From Prevotella lacticifex (lineage in GTDB: Bacteria > Bacteroidota > Bacteroidia > Bacteroidales > Bacteroidaceae): 64,000 bases of DNA. Where the stretch lies: NCBI RefSeq assembly GCF_019973375.1, contig NZ_BPTV01000002.1, positions 295,228 through 359,227 on the forward strand, in the 5' to 3' direction. The position numbers and the translations under genes were made by a program. Shown here piece after piece: positions 45,674 to 54,700 of the stretch. The notes under the pieces are model-generated. The model worked only from the letters and a program-made list of their open reading frames with translations, searched no databases and was not told where the DNA came from. Every line of letters begins with the position of its first letter. Within the stretch, counting starts at the first letter, position 1.

Positions 45674-46501
45674 TTAAACTTCTACTACTTTCAACTCGAT
45701 AGATTGAACTTTATGCCCAATATGCCATTTATGACATTTGGAGCATTGGTAAGCTTGCATATTACCACTATCCTCGGGATGAGTAATATTCCATGTTTTT
45801 ATTGCCTCCAAAGCTTCTTCGCGAGTCTGGTAAGTCATTTTCTTCTTGAAGACAATCTCCCCAGTTAACGGGTCGTACTCCTTTTTGTAATGAGTTGACA
45901 AGCCTCTTGAAACGTTCTTGACGTGTTCCACTTGACCAATGTTATGTAATTGGTATGATGTAGCCCTGTGCATCCAGTAGCGGTTACTGTTCGATTGCTC
46001 GTCTTTGCATAAGCCCTTATTTTGACGATGATATGCCTGGCACATCCTTTTCTCGACTATTCGCCTGACTTTTCTGGAATCGTTGGCATTTTCCGTCTCA
46101 ATGTCGAAGTTTCTTAGGAGCATGCCATCCCTAAACTTCAATCTCTCACCAAAAATCCTATGAGTCTCAGCCTTGAAGCGTACGCTCTGTCCTTCAAAAA
46201 GTATGCGCCCGTTTTTCTTCTTTGTAACCATACATACATTGACTGTAGCTTTTGGCATGACCATTTCTAAGACTTCATCTATACAGCTCTTCAAGCTATC
46301 TGCATTGTAAGATGGACATATAGCAGAGTCACGAATTTGTCTAACTTTGTTCATGACGTTTCTATTGTCATCGTGGCTTCTTAGATAATTACCAAGAATG
46401 GAAAAACTCTCATTCAGGTTCCATGCATCTAACTTGCCGTAACGCTCAAGAGATGACCTCCAACTTTTTAGTACGTTTTTAACTTCCGTCTTCATATTCA
46501 A
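45674..46501 (-). CDS. Protein with C-terminal zinc-ribbon-like motif (275 aa)
   Basis: Helical N-terminal half (KNVLKSWRSSLERYGKLDAW...) and a basic middle (RRIVEKRMCQAYHRQNKG). Near the end is YQCSKCHKWHIGHK, two Cys and two His in zinc-ribbon spacing preceded by TREEALEAIKTW, as in small DNA- or RNA-binding domains. I do not recognise the full family. The upstream bipartite motif at 46522-46557 is shared with the two phosphoribosyltransferase genes, so it probably belongs to the same regulon. Confidence 0.65.
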   Translation of the reverse strand: MNMKTEVKNVLKSWRSSLERYGKLDAWNLNESFSILGNYLRSHDDNRNVMNKVRQIRDSAICPSYNADSLKSCIDEVLEMVMPKATVNVCMVTKKKNGRILFEGQSVRFKAETHRIFGERLKFRDGMLLRNFDIETENANDSRKVRRIVEKRMCQAYHRQNKGLCKDEQSNSNRYWMHRATSYQLHNIGQVEHVKNVSRGLSTHYKKEYDPLTGEIVFKKKMTYQTREEALEAIKTWNITHPEDSGNMQAYQCSKCHKWHIGHKVQSIELKVVEV

Positions 46502-46521
46502 TTTGTTTTTGTTTTCATCCC

Positions 46522-46557
46522 TTTATGACAGACTTACCCAAAAGGTTAACATTGTAT
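46522..46557 (-). promoter_or_regulatory. Bipartite motif, copy 1 (upstream of the zinc-ribbon-like gene)
   Basis: Read on the minus strand: ATACAATGTTAACCTT, 11 nt, TGTCATAAA, 20 nt before the ATG at 46501. Identical layout to copies 2 and 3 (49660-49695 and 50261-50296). Two conserved boxes with an invariant 11-nt spacer suggest a promoter recognised by an alternative sigma factor or a dimeric operator. Confidence 0.65.
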
Positions 46558-47394
46558 AGAGGTAGAATACATGATTCTATTGCAATAGTCAAGAATCCAG
46601 TTCCCTTGTATCAGAATCTTGTTCCCTATTATTCCATCTATTTCATAGTTTGCGGTCTCTTTCCTTATTATTTTTCCGGCATTCTGTTTAATACCATAAA
46701 TACCTTTCATGGCATAATTGATGGCCTTTCCATTATGCAGTAATATAATCTGCAGTGCAGTCTTGGTTTCCGCTATGGTCATTGTGCCGCCAATTCCCTC
46801 AACTATAGATAATGCACATGGGATTGAATCTGAGAGCTTTAAAGAACGTTCAATATCCTTACTAATAACATTCACCACTGAACCAGTATCAGCAATGAGG
46901 AAAAAACATTGACCTTCAATTATCGAAGCCATAACTGGTATGCCATAGCCCTTTAACCCCAGTTCCATTTTACATAAGGCGTATCTGTCCATTTGTCGAG
47001 ATATAGAAAAAGACTTTCTGCCTTTATACAACGATTTCTTAGAATAATCAATTATAAGGTTGTTCCGAAGCAAGAAATCAGTTCCTATAATACCAATGGC
47101 AGAGTATTCTACTTTGGGAATTTGCTGACGTTTAATTCGTAAACAAGGAAATGGAAAACAAGTCTCGCAAATCATCAGTTTTGTGAAACTCCTTTCCCCA
47201 TGCGAACCTTTACCGTCAATGCCTTGTATTTCCTCTTTTCCATTGGAAATCGAACCAGCATCAACAGAGACCATACTTCTTGAAGAACCTGTATCTATAA
47301 TAAAATATCCTTCATGCCATTGGTCGTTTAATAAAACGGAAGTTTTAATCAAACTATATCCGTCTTTCGATACAATTATCTTAATTGCTCTCAT
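46546..47394 (-). CDS. Two-domain retropepsin-like aspartic protease
   Basis: A 282-aa protein with two aspartic-protease signatures: FIIDTGSSRSMV (Asp34) with GIIGTDFLL at 101-109, and FFLIADTGSVVNVI (Asp169) with GIIGNKIL near the end. Each half resembles a retropepsin/DUF-type clan AA domain, so one chain may form the active pair by itself as in pepsin. I place the start at 47394, where ATG overlaps the HAD stop (ATGA). The frame extends 31 codons upstream inside the HAD gene. No signal peptide is seen, so it would be cytoplasmic. Such proteases are unusual in this setting. Confidence 0.72.
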   Translation of the reverse strand: MRAIKIIVSKDGYSLIKTSVLLNDQWHEGYFIIDTGSSRSMVSVDAGSISNGKEEIQGIDGKGSHGERSFTKLMICETCFPFPCLRIKRQQIPKVEYSAIGIIGTDFLLRNNLIIDYSKKSLYKGRKSFSISRQMDRYALCKMELGLKGYGIPVMASIIEGQCFFLIADTGSVVNVISKDIERSLKLSDSIPCALSIVEGIGGTMTIAETKTALQIILLHNGKAINYAMKGIYGIKQNAGKIIRKETANYEIDGIIGNKILIQGNWILDYCNRIMYSTSIQC

Positions 47395-47888
47395 CTTATA
47401 AGAGTCAGTATTTCTTGTGGTCTTACTATTATGTGCCTGTATGGAGAACGGAGAAGCTGATGTCTTTCCTTTGTCCCCCAAAGACAAGCGATACTCTCAA
47501 TGCCCGCTGCATTTGAGGCTTGTATATCAATACACCTATCTCCAAAACTGACTACATTCATCGGGTCTGTATTCATTAGCTGCAAGGCTTTAATCATCTG
47601 TGCAGGATGCGGTTTGATTGGCTTAGCATCATGATAACTGACTATGAATTGAGCCGGAATTTTGTAATATGCGACAAGCTTTTCCACGTATGTTCTTGGT
47701 GCCGTGCTCACGATAGCAGTTTGAATGTTGTTCTTTCCTATCAAGTCCAAAACATCCTTTATGCCATCATACATTCTCGTATTGGGTATCAGAGAGTATG
47801 CTTCTTGCCAGTTTCTGTTGTGCCTCGCATCTTCAAGGCATGTCGTGTCAACCAACGTGAGGTCTAAATCAAAGATAACACTTTTCAT
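47391..47888 (-). CDS. HAD-family phosphatase
   Basis: A 165-aa HAD hydrolase: motif I FDLDLTLVD (nucleophile Asp7, Asp9), motif II IVSTAP, motif III lysine in AKPIKPHP, motif IV VVSFGDRCIDIQAS. The cap is small (HAD-IA type, helical). Such proteins remove phosphate from sugars or nucleotides such as phosphoglycolate or nucleoside monophosphates. It is 22 nt behind the DprA-like gene and coupled to the protease gene. In this cluster a nucleotide or sugar-phosphate product of the phosphoribosyltransferases is a possible substrate. Confidence 0.85.
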   Translation of the reverse strand: MKSVIFDLDLTLVDTTCLEDARHNRNWQEAYSLIPNTRMYDGIKDVLDLIGKNNIQTAIVSTAPRTYVEKLVAYYKIPAQFIVSYHDAKPIKPHPAQMIKALQLMNTDPMNVVSFGDRCIDIQASNAAGIESIACLWGTKERHQLLRSPYRHIIVRPQEILTLIR

Positions 47889-47910
47889 AGCCTGATGTTT
47901 TTAGAGAATG

Positions 47911-48888
47911 TCATACAGTCGCAAAAAGCAAGAGTTCCTTTTGCAAGGGTTGATAACTGGCAGCTACTTCTTTGATACGGAGTATGGTCTTATCAACATT
48001 GGAAGAACATAACGGCATAGCTTTTCCGCCTTTCAGAAGTTTGGAATTGCCTTGTGTTTTCGGATTATCCAAATCCTCATCTCTCTTAAACTTAACGACA
48101 TAAAGTGGCTTGTGAGCTTGCAGAGTAGCGTTGACGGCATGCATGGTGCCACCATGAATTCCGGTTTGAACAACTACTGTAGCATAAGATAAGCCTGCCT
48201 GAAGTCGGTCTCTCTCTACAAAATTATACCTGCCGGAGTGTTGCCCTATGGCATACTCTGACAATAAAAGTCCACCGTTTTCCACAATTTTCTTGGCCAA
48301 CTCCAAATTCTCTTGCGGATAAATGTCATCCCATGCAAGGCTTGTTGCAAGAAAAGCCGTTGTCACCCCACCTGCATCCAATGCACCTTCATGCCCGGAG
48401 GTATCGCAGCCTACTGCGAGTCCCGAAACTATATTGAACCCTCTTTCTGCTAACTTGCCAGAGAAGTATTTGCCAGCGTTCACTCCAGTTGATGTTGGCT
48501 CACGAGTCCCTATGACAGCGACTCCTGGCAAGGATAAGATTTTAAGGTCTCCGCGGTAATACAACACCAGAGACGGGTCAACTTTTCCCTTCTCATTGAC
48601 GCAATCTTTCAATAATTGTGGGAATGCGTCGTCGAAGTATGAGATAATGCCAATGCCAAGTTCCTCACTTGTATTAATAATCTGCAAGGCCTTTTGATTA
48701 GCATACATTAGGTCATCTCGAGTAATCTTCTTCAACCTTGGGGCTTTCAAAGTTTCCCAGTTCTCCAACAATTCATCCATAGATGTTGCGGAAATACTTC
48801 TTGCAATTGAAAGTATCGTATGCTTGCCAACCCCCTTCAGTTGTTGTAATGTTATTATTATTTCAGTGCTTAATGCCATAATATTCAT
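47911..48888 (-). CDS. DprA/Smf-family Rossmann-fold protein
   Basis: The N-terminal helical segment (TLQQLKGVGKHTILSIA) is a helix-hairpin-helix. The Smf/DprA core follows with VAVIGTREPTSTG, FNIVSGLAVGCDTSGHEGAL, the GGLLLSEYAIG and NFVERDRLQAGLS segments, and VVVQTGIHGGTMHAVNATL. Length is 325 aa from 48888 (Met-Asn-Ile-Met) or 322 from 48879; the open frame to 48963 overlaps the upstream gene and is unlikely. Canonical DprA loads RecA in transformation. Standalone copies beside phosphoribosyltransferases occur in nucleotide-based conflict loci, and this cluster fits that better. Confidence 0.85.
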   Translation of the reverse strand: MNIMALSTEIIITLQQLKGVGKHTILSIARSISATSMDELLENWETLKAPRLKKITRDDLMYANQKALQIINTSEELGIGIISYFDDAFPQLLKDCVNEKGKVDPSLVLYYRGDLKILSLPGVAVIGTREPTSTGVNAGKYFSGKLAERGFNIVSGLAVGCDTSGHEGALDAGGVTTAFLATSLAWDDIYPQENLELAKKIVENGGLLLSEYAIGQHSGRYNFVERDRLQAGLSYATVVVQTGIHGGTMHAVNATLQAHKPLYVVKFKRDEDLDNPKTQGNSKLLKGGKAMPLCSSNVDKTILRIKEVAASYQPLQKELLLFATV

Positions 48889-48931
48889 TCTTATGGCAAG
48901 AGAGGTTCTACGCTCCCTTGCCTTATTGTTG

Positions 48932-49627
48932 TTAGTCGATATTCCAGTATGCGTCAGGCTCACCGTCGAGGACGGTGTCTATGTCCTGGTCACTCCAGCC
49001 CTCCACGTCTTGTACATACGTTCCGTTGTAATCGTCGTATGTCTCAGGCTCGTCATAGTAGTCGGGCTCGTAGTAATCCTCCGGGTCGTCATAGTAGTCG
49101 TCGTTGGCGTAGGGATGGTAATCCGGCTCAATAGTCTTGGCCAAGAACAACCCCGTGACATTGGATGCACCGTCCGATTTCAGCTTGTCGGCAACCATGT
49201 TGAAAGTTCTTCCTCGTGTGATGATGTCATCAATGAGTAGCACCTTCTTCCCTTTGACATCATCATCCTCAAAGCCGAATGACTCAATAGGGTTGCTGGT
49301 TTTGCCGGAGATGTGCTCTGCATCCTTGTCGAACTTGTTGTAGATGGCAGTGTCATCAACGGTGTAACCTTCACTTCGGAATGCCGATGCAAGCTTTGAG
49401 AAGCGGTTACGCGTCTTATTGCTTGTCGAAGCCGGAATGAAGCAGATTATCCAATTCTGCTTGTCATCGCCAACAATACTGGCAGCCTTTTTGATGAAGG
49501 CGTTCTTAACTGAAGTGGATAATACTCCGTCTTTAAAAGCGTAGCACATTTCTCTGTCTGCCTCTTGCTGGGCGGTAGCGTCGTATCTCTTAGGAAGATA
49601 CTCGGTGATGTAATAATAGTTGTTCAT
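48932..49627 (-). CDS. Phosphoribosyltransferase-like protein with Tyr/Asp-rich tail
   Basis: A 231-aa type I phosphoribosyltransferase: PRPP loop VLLIDDIITRGRT at 129-141 and a pyrophosphate-side segment CFIPAST at 62-68. It is paralogous to the protein at 49695-50234 (shared EYLPKRY/EYIPVRY start, FKDG, FIPAS, DDVKG, FLAKT). Residues about 168-212 form a Tyr/Asp/Glu-rich tail (DDYYDDPEDYYEPDYYDEP) that the paralog lacks. The substrate is unknown. The upstream motif at 49660-49695 implies regulation in common with the paralog. Confidence 0.85.
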   Translation of the reverse strand: MNNYYYITEYLPKRYDATAQQEADREMCYAFKDGVLSTSVKNAFIKKAASIVGDDKQNWIICFIPASTSNKTRNRFSKLASAFRSEGYTVDDTAIYNKFDKDAEHISGKTSNPIESFGFEDDDVKGKKVLLIDDIITRGRTFNMVADKLKSDGASNVTGLFLAKTIEPDYHPYANDDYYDDPEDYYEPDYYDEPETYDDYNGTYVQDVEGWSDQDIDTVLDGEPDAYWNID

Positions 49628-49659
49628 CTTTATATGTTGTTTAATAATTGCTTTGCCTC

Positions 49660-49695
49660 TTTATGTCATTTTCCCCTTAAAGGTTAACATCGCAT
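49660..49695 (-). promoter_or_regulatory. Bipartite motif, copy 2 (upstream of the first phosphoribosyltransferase-DprA operon)
   Basis: Minus strand: ATGCGATGTTAACCTT, 11 nt, TGACATAAA, 32 nt before the ATG at 49627. Spacing is identical to copies 1 and 3. It also overlaps the end of the paralogous upstream gene by one base. Confidence 0.65.
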
Positions 49696-50234
49696 TAAGC
49701 ATAATTACAAGCAATTTGTGGATGCACTGTCTTTGCAAGGAACAAGCCGATGACATCATTGGCTCCATTAGCTATGAGCTTGTTAGCGGTCTGGGCGAAT
49801 GTGTTGCCTCTTGTAATCACATCATCTATTAGAATTATGTTTACGCCTTTGACATCATCCGCCTTTATCTTAAAGTTTGCAGCAGGATTAGACGGCTTAA
49901 CGCCATAATGGCCAGGCTCTGTATCGTTGATTGTAGATATAGTGCTTATATCGCATGGGCAACCTGTTTGCTGATGGATATAAGGTGCGATACGGCTGTA
50001 TCGCCTTATAGTCCTTATGCTACTTGAAGCGGGAATGAAGCAGACTCGCCAATCACGACTCGTGTCAGCCCGCATAATGGTTTTCACCATGTTCGTCAAT
50101 CTCTGTTTGACACTTTCTGAACAATAACCATCCTTGAAGTCGAATACGGTTTGACGTGCAGCTTTCTGCTCGATCGTTGCTGAGTATCTTACCGGAATGT
50201 ACTCCAGCAGATGTACATATTTGTATGTCCTCAT
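49695..50234 (-). CDS. Phosphoribosyltransferase-like protein (179 aa)
   Basis: Type I phosphoribosyltransferase fold: PRPP loop IILIDDVITRGNT at 133-145 and CFIPASSS at 65-72. It is a compact paralog of the 231-aa protein downstream, presumably from duplication. The Cys-Pro-Cys at 92-94 is not in the paralog. ComF-like or purine/pyrimidine salvage substrates are possible, but nothing decides. Its promoter region carries the bipartite motif at 50261-50296 and is divergent from the TPR gene at 50337. Confidence 0.85.
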   Translation of the reverse strand: MRTYKYVHLLEYIPVRYSATIEQKAARQTVFDFKDGYCSESVKQRLTNMVKTIMRADTSRDWRVCFIPASSSIRTIRRYSRIAPYIHQQTGCPCDISTISTINDTEPGHYGVKPSNPAANFKIKADDVKGVNIILIDDVITRGNTFAQTANKLIANGANDVIGLFLAKTVHPQIACNYA

Positions 50235-50260
50235 AACTTGATATTTTTAAAATTCAACTT

Positions 50261-50296
50261 TTTATGGCAGAAAGTTGGATAAGGTTAACATCGTAT
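50261..50296 (-). promoter_or_regulatory. Bipartite motif, copy 3 (upstream of the second phosphoribosyltransferase)
   Basis: Minus strand: ATACGATGTTAACCTT, 11 nt, TGCCATAAA, 26 nt before the ATG at 50234. It lies in the divergent region shared with the plus-strand TPR gene, so a regulator bound here could affect both directions. Confidence 0.65.
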
Positions 50297-50309
50297 GAAA
50301 AATAATTCG

Positions 50310-50317
50310 TAAATTTG
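50310..50317 (+). promoter_or_regulatory. -7 box of the TPR / TPR-CHAT operon
   Basis: TAAATTTG fits TAnnTTTG and lies 19 nt before the ATG at 50337. The bipartite motif copy 3 ends 14 nt upstream. Confidence 0.55.
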
Positions 50318-50336
50318 GGGCAAAAATTACATTGCT

Positions 50337-51734
50337 ATGAGCAAAACAGAAACTCAATATAGTGTGATACACTCTCACAAATATAGAATGCATAGCCATT
50401 TAGTCAATGGCTATGGGTTAAAAGTCCTTTTTCTATTTTTAGCATTATTATCCGTACAGATAGCAAGACCTCAAAGTAAGCTAAGTCAACAACTGGATAG
50501 TATCAACAATGTTATAGAATCTGATAATTTTGACGAAGACTACAAACCTGTACTTCAATATCTTGAGACGATAAAGGCGCAAGGATTAAGTGAAAAAGAT
50601 CTTATAACGAGAACTCGCTTTCTGAATTATTATGCAGCCGCCTTATACTATTGTGGTAAGTACAAAGAAAGCATACCTTATTTCAAGATGTATATCAAGA
50701 GGGTAGAAGAAGACGGTTGGGGTGAGATGTCCTGCGAATGGTTGGCTGTATATCAGAGCATGGCTGATGCTTACTATCAACTAGAAGAACTTGATAGTGC
50801 GGAATCCGCATTACGCCATGCTATCATTTGTTATGAAAACGCTTTAGATTCTTGTCCCAGTGGTTATCAATGTTATGAACTCCTTTCAAATATTGCTGTG
50901 GCGAGACATGACAGCACGTTGCTAACAGACATTCATCATCAGACGCAACAATGCTTTTACAACTATATGGTAATCGAAGACCCATCAGACTATCATAAAC
51001 AGCTAAAAAAGACTTTTGAGAATTATTCAGAGATTGTGAATGAAGCCTTGGCTTTAGGCGAAATGGACACGTACTACAAAAACCGTGAGTATCGAGCAAA
51101 CTTTCTAAAAAATACAGGATGGTATGAAGAGGCTGAATTTGAGCATAAACAATTGATATTGGACATGCTCAAAGCAAATAATGTCAACAAGAGTATCTTG
51201 CAAGATGCTTATCTTGGCCTCTTTATAGCATATAATAAAGAAAATGCCTTTTGTAAAGTAAAAGAAGAAATGCCTCACATGGTTGGCTATTTCTCAAAGT
51301 ATTGCGATAAAGAAAGTAACTTGAATTATAGTTGCGTACTAAACCAAGCCGCGATGACATATGAACACAGCGGTGATTCCTTGACAGCAGAGAATCTTTA
51401 TAAGCAGGCCATCAACCTTTGCCCCGTAGACAGCATTAAGAACTACTTCGTTCTTAACTATGCCTATATGATTAATCGAGTTGGAGTAAGACTCCTACTT
51501 GCTAACAAACCAGACACAGCCCTTGATTACTTCTCGAAAGTTCAATTGGTTTCACAAGACAAGAGACTTAATGGTACAGTTTTACATAATATCGGACGTG
51601 CAAACATGCTAAAAGGCAACTACAAGGTTGCTTTGCAATATCTTAACGAATCAGCCGCCATCCAAAAAGAAACAGATGGTAAGATTATGGATAAAACTTT
51701 ATCATACATAAAAGAATGCAAGGATAAAATATGA
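50337..51734 (+). CDS. Secreted or anchored TPR-repeat protein
   Basis: A 465-aa protein with a hydrophobic signal (GLKVLFLFLALLSVQIARPQS, about 28-48) after a His-containing leader. Met18 (MHSHLVNGYG) is an alternative start that gives a more normal signal peptide. The rest is tandem TPR helices (NYYAAALYYCGKYKESIPYF, SMADAYYQLEELDSAESALR, NIGRANMLKGNYKVALQYLN). It lacks a CHAT domain but is 4-nt coupled (ATGA) to the TPR-CHAT protease gene. It may be a sensor or inhibitor for that protease; the family is not named. Confidence 0.75.
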   Translation: MSKTETQYSVIHSHKYRMHSHLVNGYGLKVLFLFLALLSVQIARPQSKLSQQLDSINNVIESDNFDEDYKPVLQYLETIKAQGLSEKDLITRTRFLNYYAAALYYCGKYKESIPYFKMYIKRVEEDGWGEMSCEWLAVYQSMADAYYQLEELDSAESALRHAIICYENALDSCPSGYQCYELLSNIAVARHDSTLLTDIHHQTQQCFYNYMVIEDPSDYHKQLKKTFENYSEIVNEALALGEMDTYYKNREYRANFLKNTGWYEEAEFEHKQLILDMLKANNVNKSILQDAYLGLFIAYNKENAFCKVKEEMPHMVGYFSKYCDKESNLNYSCVLNQAAMTYEHSGDSLTAENLYKQAINLCPVDSIKNYFVLNYAYMINRVGVRLLLANKPDTALDYFSKVQLVSQDKRLNGTVLHNIGRANMLKGNYKVALQYLNESAAIQKETDGKIMDKTLSYIKECKDKI

Positions 51735-54700
51735 AATACTTGACAAAAATAATGGCCTTTTGTGTGCTCTGTTTATATGTAATTAATGCAGAAGCGCAAG
51801 ACAGCATATCCTCACGTTTCGTAGAACTCTTCAATCACAATCAATACGAAGAATCTGAAAAATATTTACGAAGCAATAAGCAGAACTATATATACCGATA
51901 TGGCATATACAGCTATTCATTTGGTGTGTCGTATTCTCGAATGAAAAAGTATTATCAGGACAAAGCAATAAACTTGAAAGACAGCATTATAGAAGATGTC
52001 CATGTGGTTTTGAATAGTTTGTTGGCTGGAAATGACACTACCATAAGCTATCAGAACGACTGGGGGGACTTTCTTGTCTTTTGCTCTAATACAGCTGCTG
52101 CCAATGGCAAATACATAAAATTATGCGAGGATGCAGCAGACTGGTATTACCAAGAAATGGGAATAGACAAATTATTTAATTACTTACTGATATTAAATCC
52201 TTTAGCGCAATACTATCAATCTCTTGGACAGGCGGATAGTGCAGTTGCCATTATTGGCAAAGCTCAACGACTGGCTAGGCAATACAACAATTACCCTGTT
52301 CTTGCTGAGACTTATTACTTACAAGGAACTTTTTTATATAGTAAAAATGATTTAGGAGGGGCTTCTGATTATTGGGATTACTCCTTAGACTACTTCGACA
52401 GCATACCAGATAAAGCAAATTATGCTGACTATATTAAAACCCTTAATGGACTTACTTCGGCCTATTTCATGATAGGAAATTATTCTAAGTCTTTATCTTA
52501 TGCTAAGCAATACCAAAAGGCAAGTGCTGAAAAATATGGAGTTCAAAGTTCTTATTACGCTGCAGCCTTATGCCTTATTGCAAAAAATCAGTATAATTTG
52601 CAAGAAACTGATTCTGCCATCGTTAATCTAAAAGTTGCGGTTAAGATCTGTGAGAATAACCCTTCGATAGATTCTCAATTAAAGTCTGACATCAGTCAGA
52701 CTTACAGGCAAATCAATAATATTAACGAAAGTACCACTCCTATAATGTCTGGCATAGACAATAATGTGGCATTGAATGATTCAATAGCATCTTTATTAGA
52801 TACAGATGCTACATCAATGACTGTTGCTCGTAAAGACAAAGATGCTCTTGAAATATATGAAAAACTATTCCCATATTATGAGACTCGTCTCAACAACCAA
52901 AATGTGGAAACATTCGTGAGAATTACTTCTCAAATGATAGGATGCTATGAAAGTATAGGAGAATATGCTAAAGCCGAGATAGTAGTTAACAAATGTTTGG
53001 AAGACCTTTTTAAAAATAACCTGAAAACCTATCAACTGCGTGCTCTATATGCATCATATGGCTTGGTTAGTTTTTACTTGCAGAATTATGGAGCCGCTAT
53101 TAACAACATGACTATTTCTAAACAACTCTATGAAAAGGTGGGTGATACGCGAAGCATAGAATATGCAAAAGTCTTGGCTAATTTAGCCTTGTGCTTCACA
53201 CAGACCAATCAACTTTTAAAGGCGAAACTTTATGTGGACGAAGCGTATAATATCTTGTCAGTAGATAGTACTTTAAGCAATAGATCTTTAGCTTTAGTGG
53301 CAAACACGTTGGGACTAATATACACTAATCTGAAATACTATGAAAAGGCATTGGACATATATCAACATCTTGTCGATTTTACGAAGCGGAATAATTTCAA
53401 CGAGGAGTACAGTCTTGCTGCTGGCAATTTAGGAGATTTATACCTGCTCAAAGGCGAATATGCCAAAGCAATGGAGTTGCTGCGTTCATCATTACAGAGT
53501 GCAACTAATGCCAATACCCGACGTACGATGTGGCGTGAATACCTATTTGCAATGATACTATCTGATTCCCCTACTTTCATAACAGAACTTCAGAGATTCA
53601 ATAAAGAGGAAAGAATCAATTTAGCCAATTTAATTGGAACATTTTCAGAGAACGAGTGGGAAAACTATTGGATTGAAGGTTCGCAATCGTTAGTAAGTTT
53701 AAACAACGTAGGACTAAATAAGCCGAGTTGTAGCTCTGATCTGCGTATCATGGCCTATGACAACACTCTATATGTAAAGAACATGCTTCTCAGTTCCTCC
53801 AATATATTTGACAGGATTTCACGCACATCCACAGATTCTAACGTTAAGGCATCTTATATGCATATCAAAGAATTGAAAAACAAGTTGAGCGATAAATTAA
53901 CGCCAAAAGACTCCCTTTCCAAGATTAGGCAATTGATCTCGGTAGAGCAAAAGAATATTTCCCGCAGTATAAACTTAGAGAAGTATTTAACTAACGTCTC
54001 GCCAACATTCAAGGATGTTGTATCTTCCCTTAATGATAATGAGGTAGCCCTAGAATTTGTCCATATACCATTTATTAAGACCCTTTCCAATTACCAAGCC
54101 GATTATGGAGCTAACTATGGGGCCTTAGTATTTAGAAAAAGATTTGACTCTCCATCAGTAGTGATACTTTGCAATGAAGATTCACTCAATGACTTGTTGG
54201 AAAATGACAAAGGAGAATACGACCTTGCAATATACGACACTGACAGTACTAAGTTATACGGGATGTTGTGGAAACCATTAGAGAATATTTTGCACAAAGG
54301 TGATATTGTCTATTATTCTACAACTGGTGAACTTGGTAGAATAAGCCATGAAGCACTATCGATGGGTAAGAAAAGATTGGATGACTATTATGACTTACGG
54401 CCTGTGACATCTACCGCTAACATTATCAACCTTAAAAACAAACAGGTAAAATACCAAAGTGCAGTGGTTTATGGGGGAATAAACTTCGATGAGCCAATTG
54501 TGGATATGGTAGCAGAATCCAAAAAGTATGAGAAATTGGAGCCTGACAATAATAACTTATTAGCGACAAGAGGAGCTCTTGACCGTCAAGGGTGGCATGA
54601 ATTACCGGGAACTTTGGCAGAAGCCAATAATGTCAGTAAGAAACTTGAGGAAATGCCAATAAAAGTTTCATTATATGAAGGGAATGCCGCAAATGAGGAA

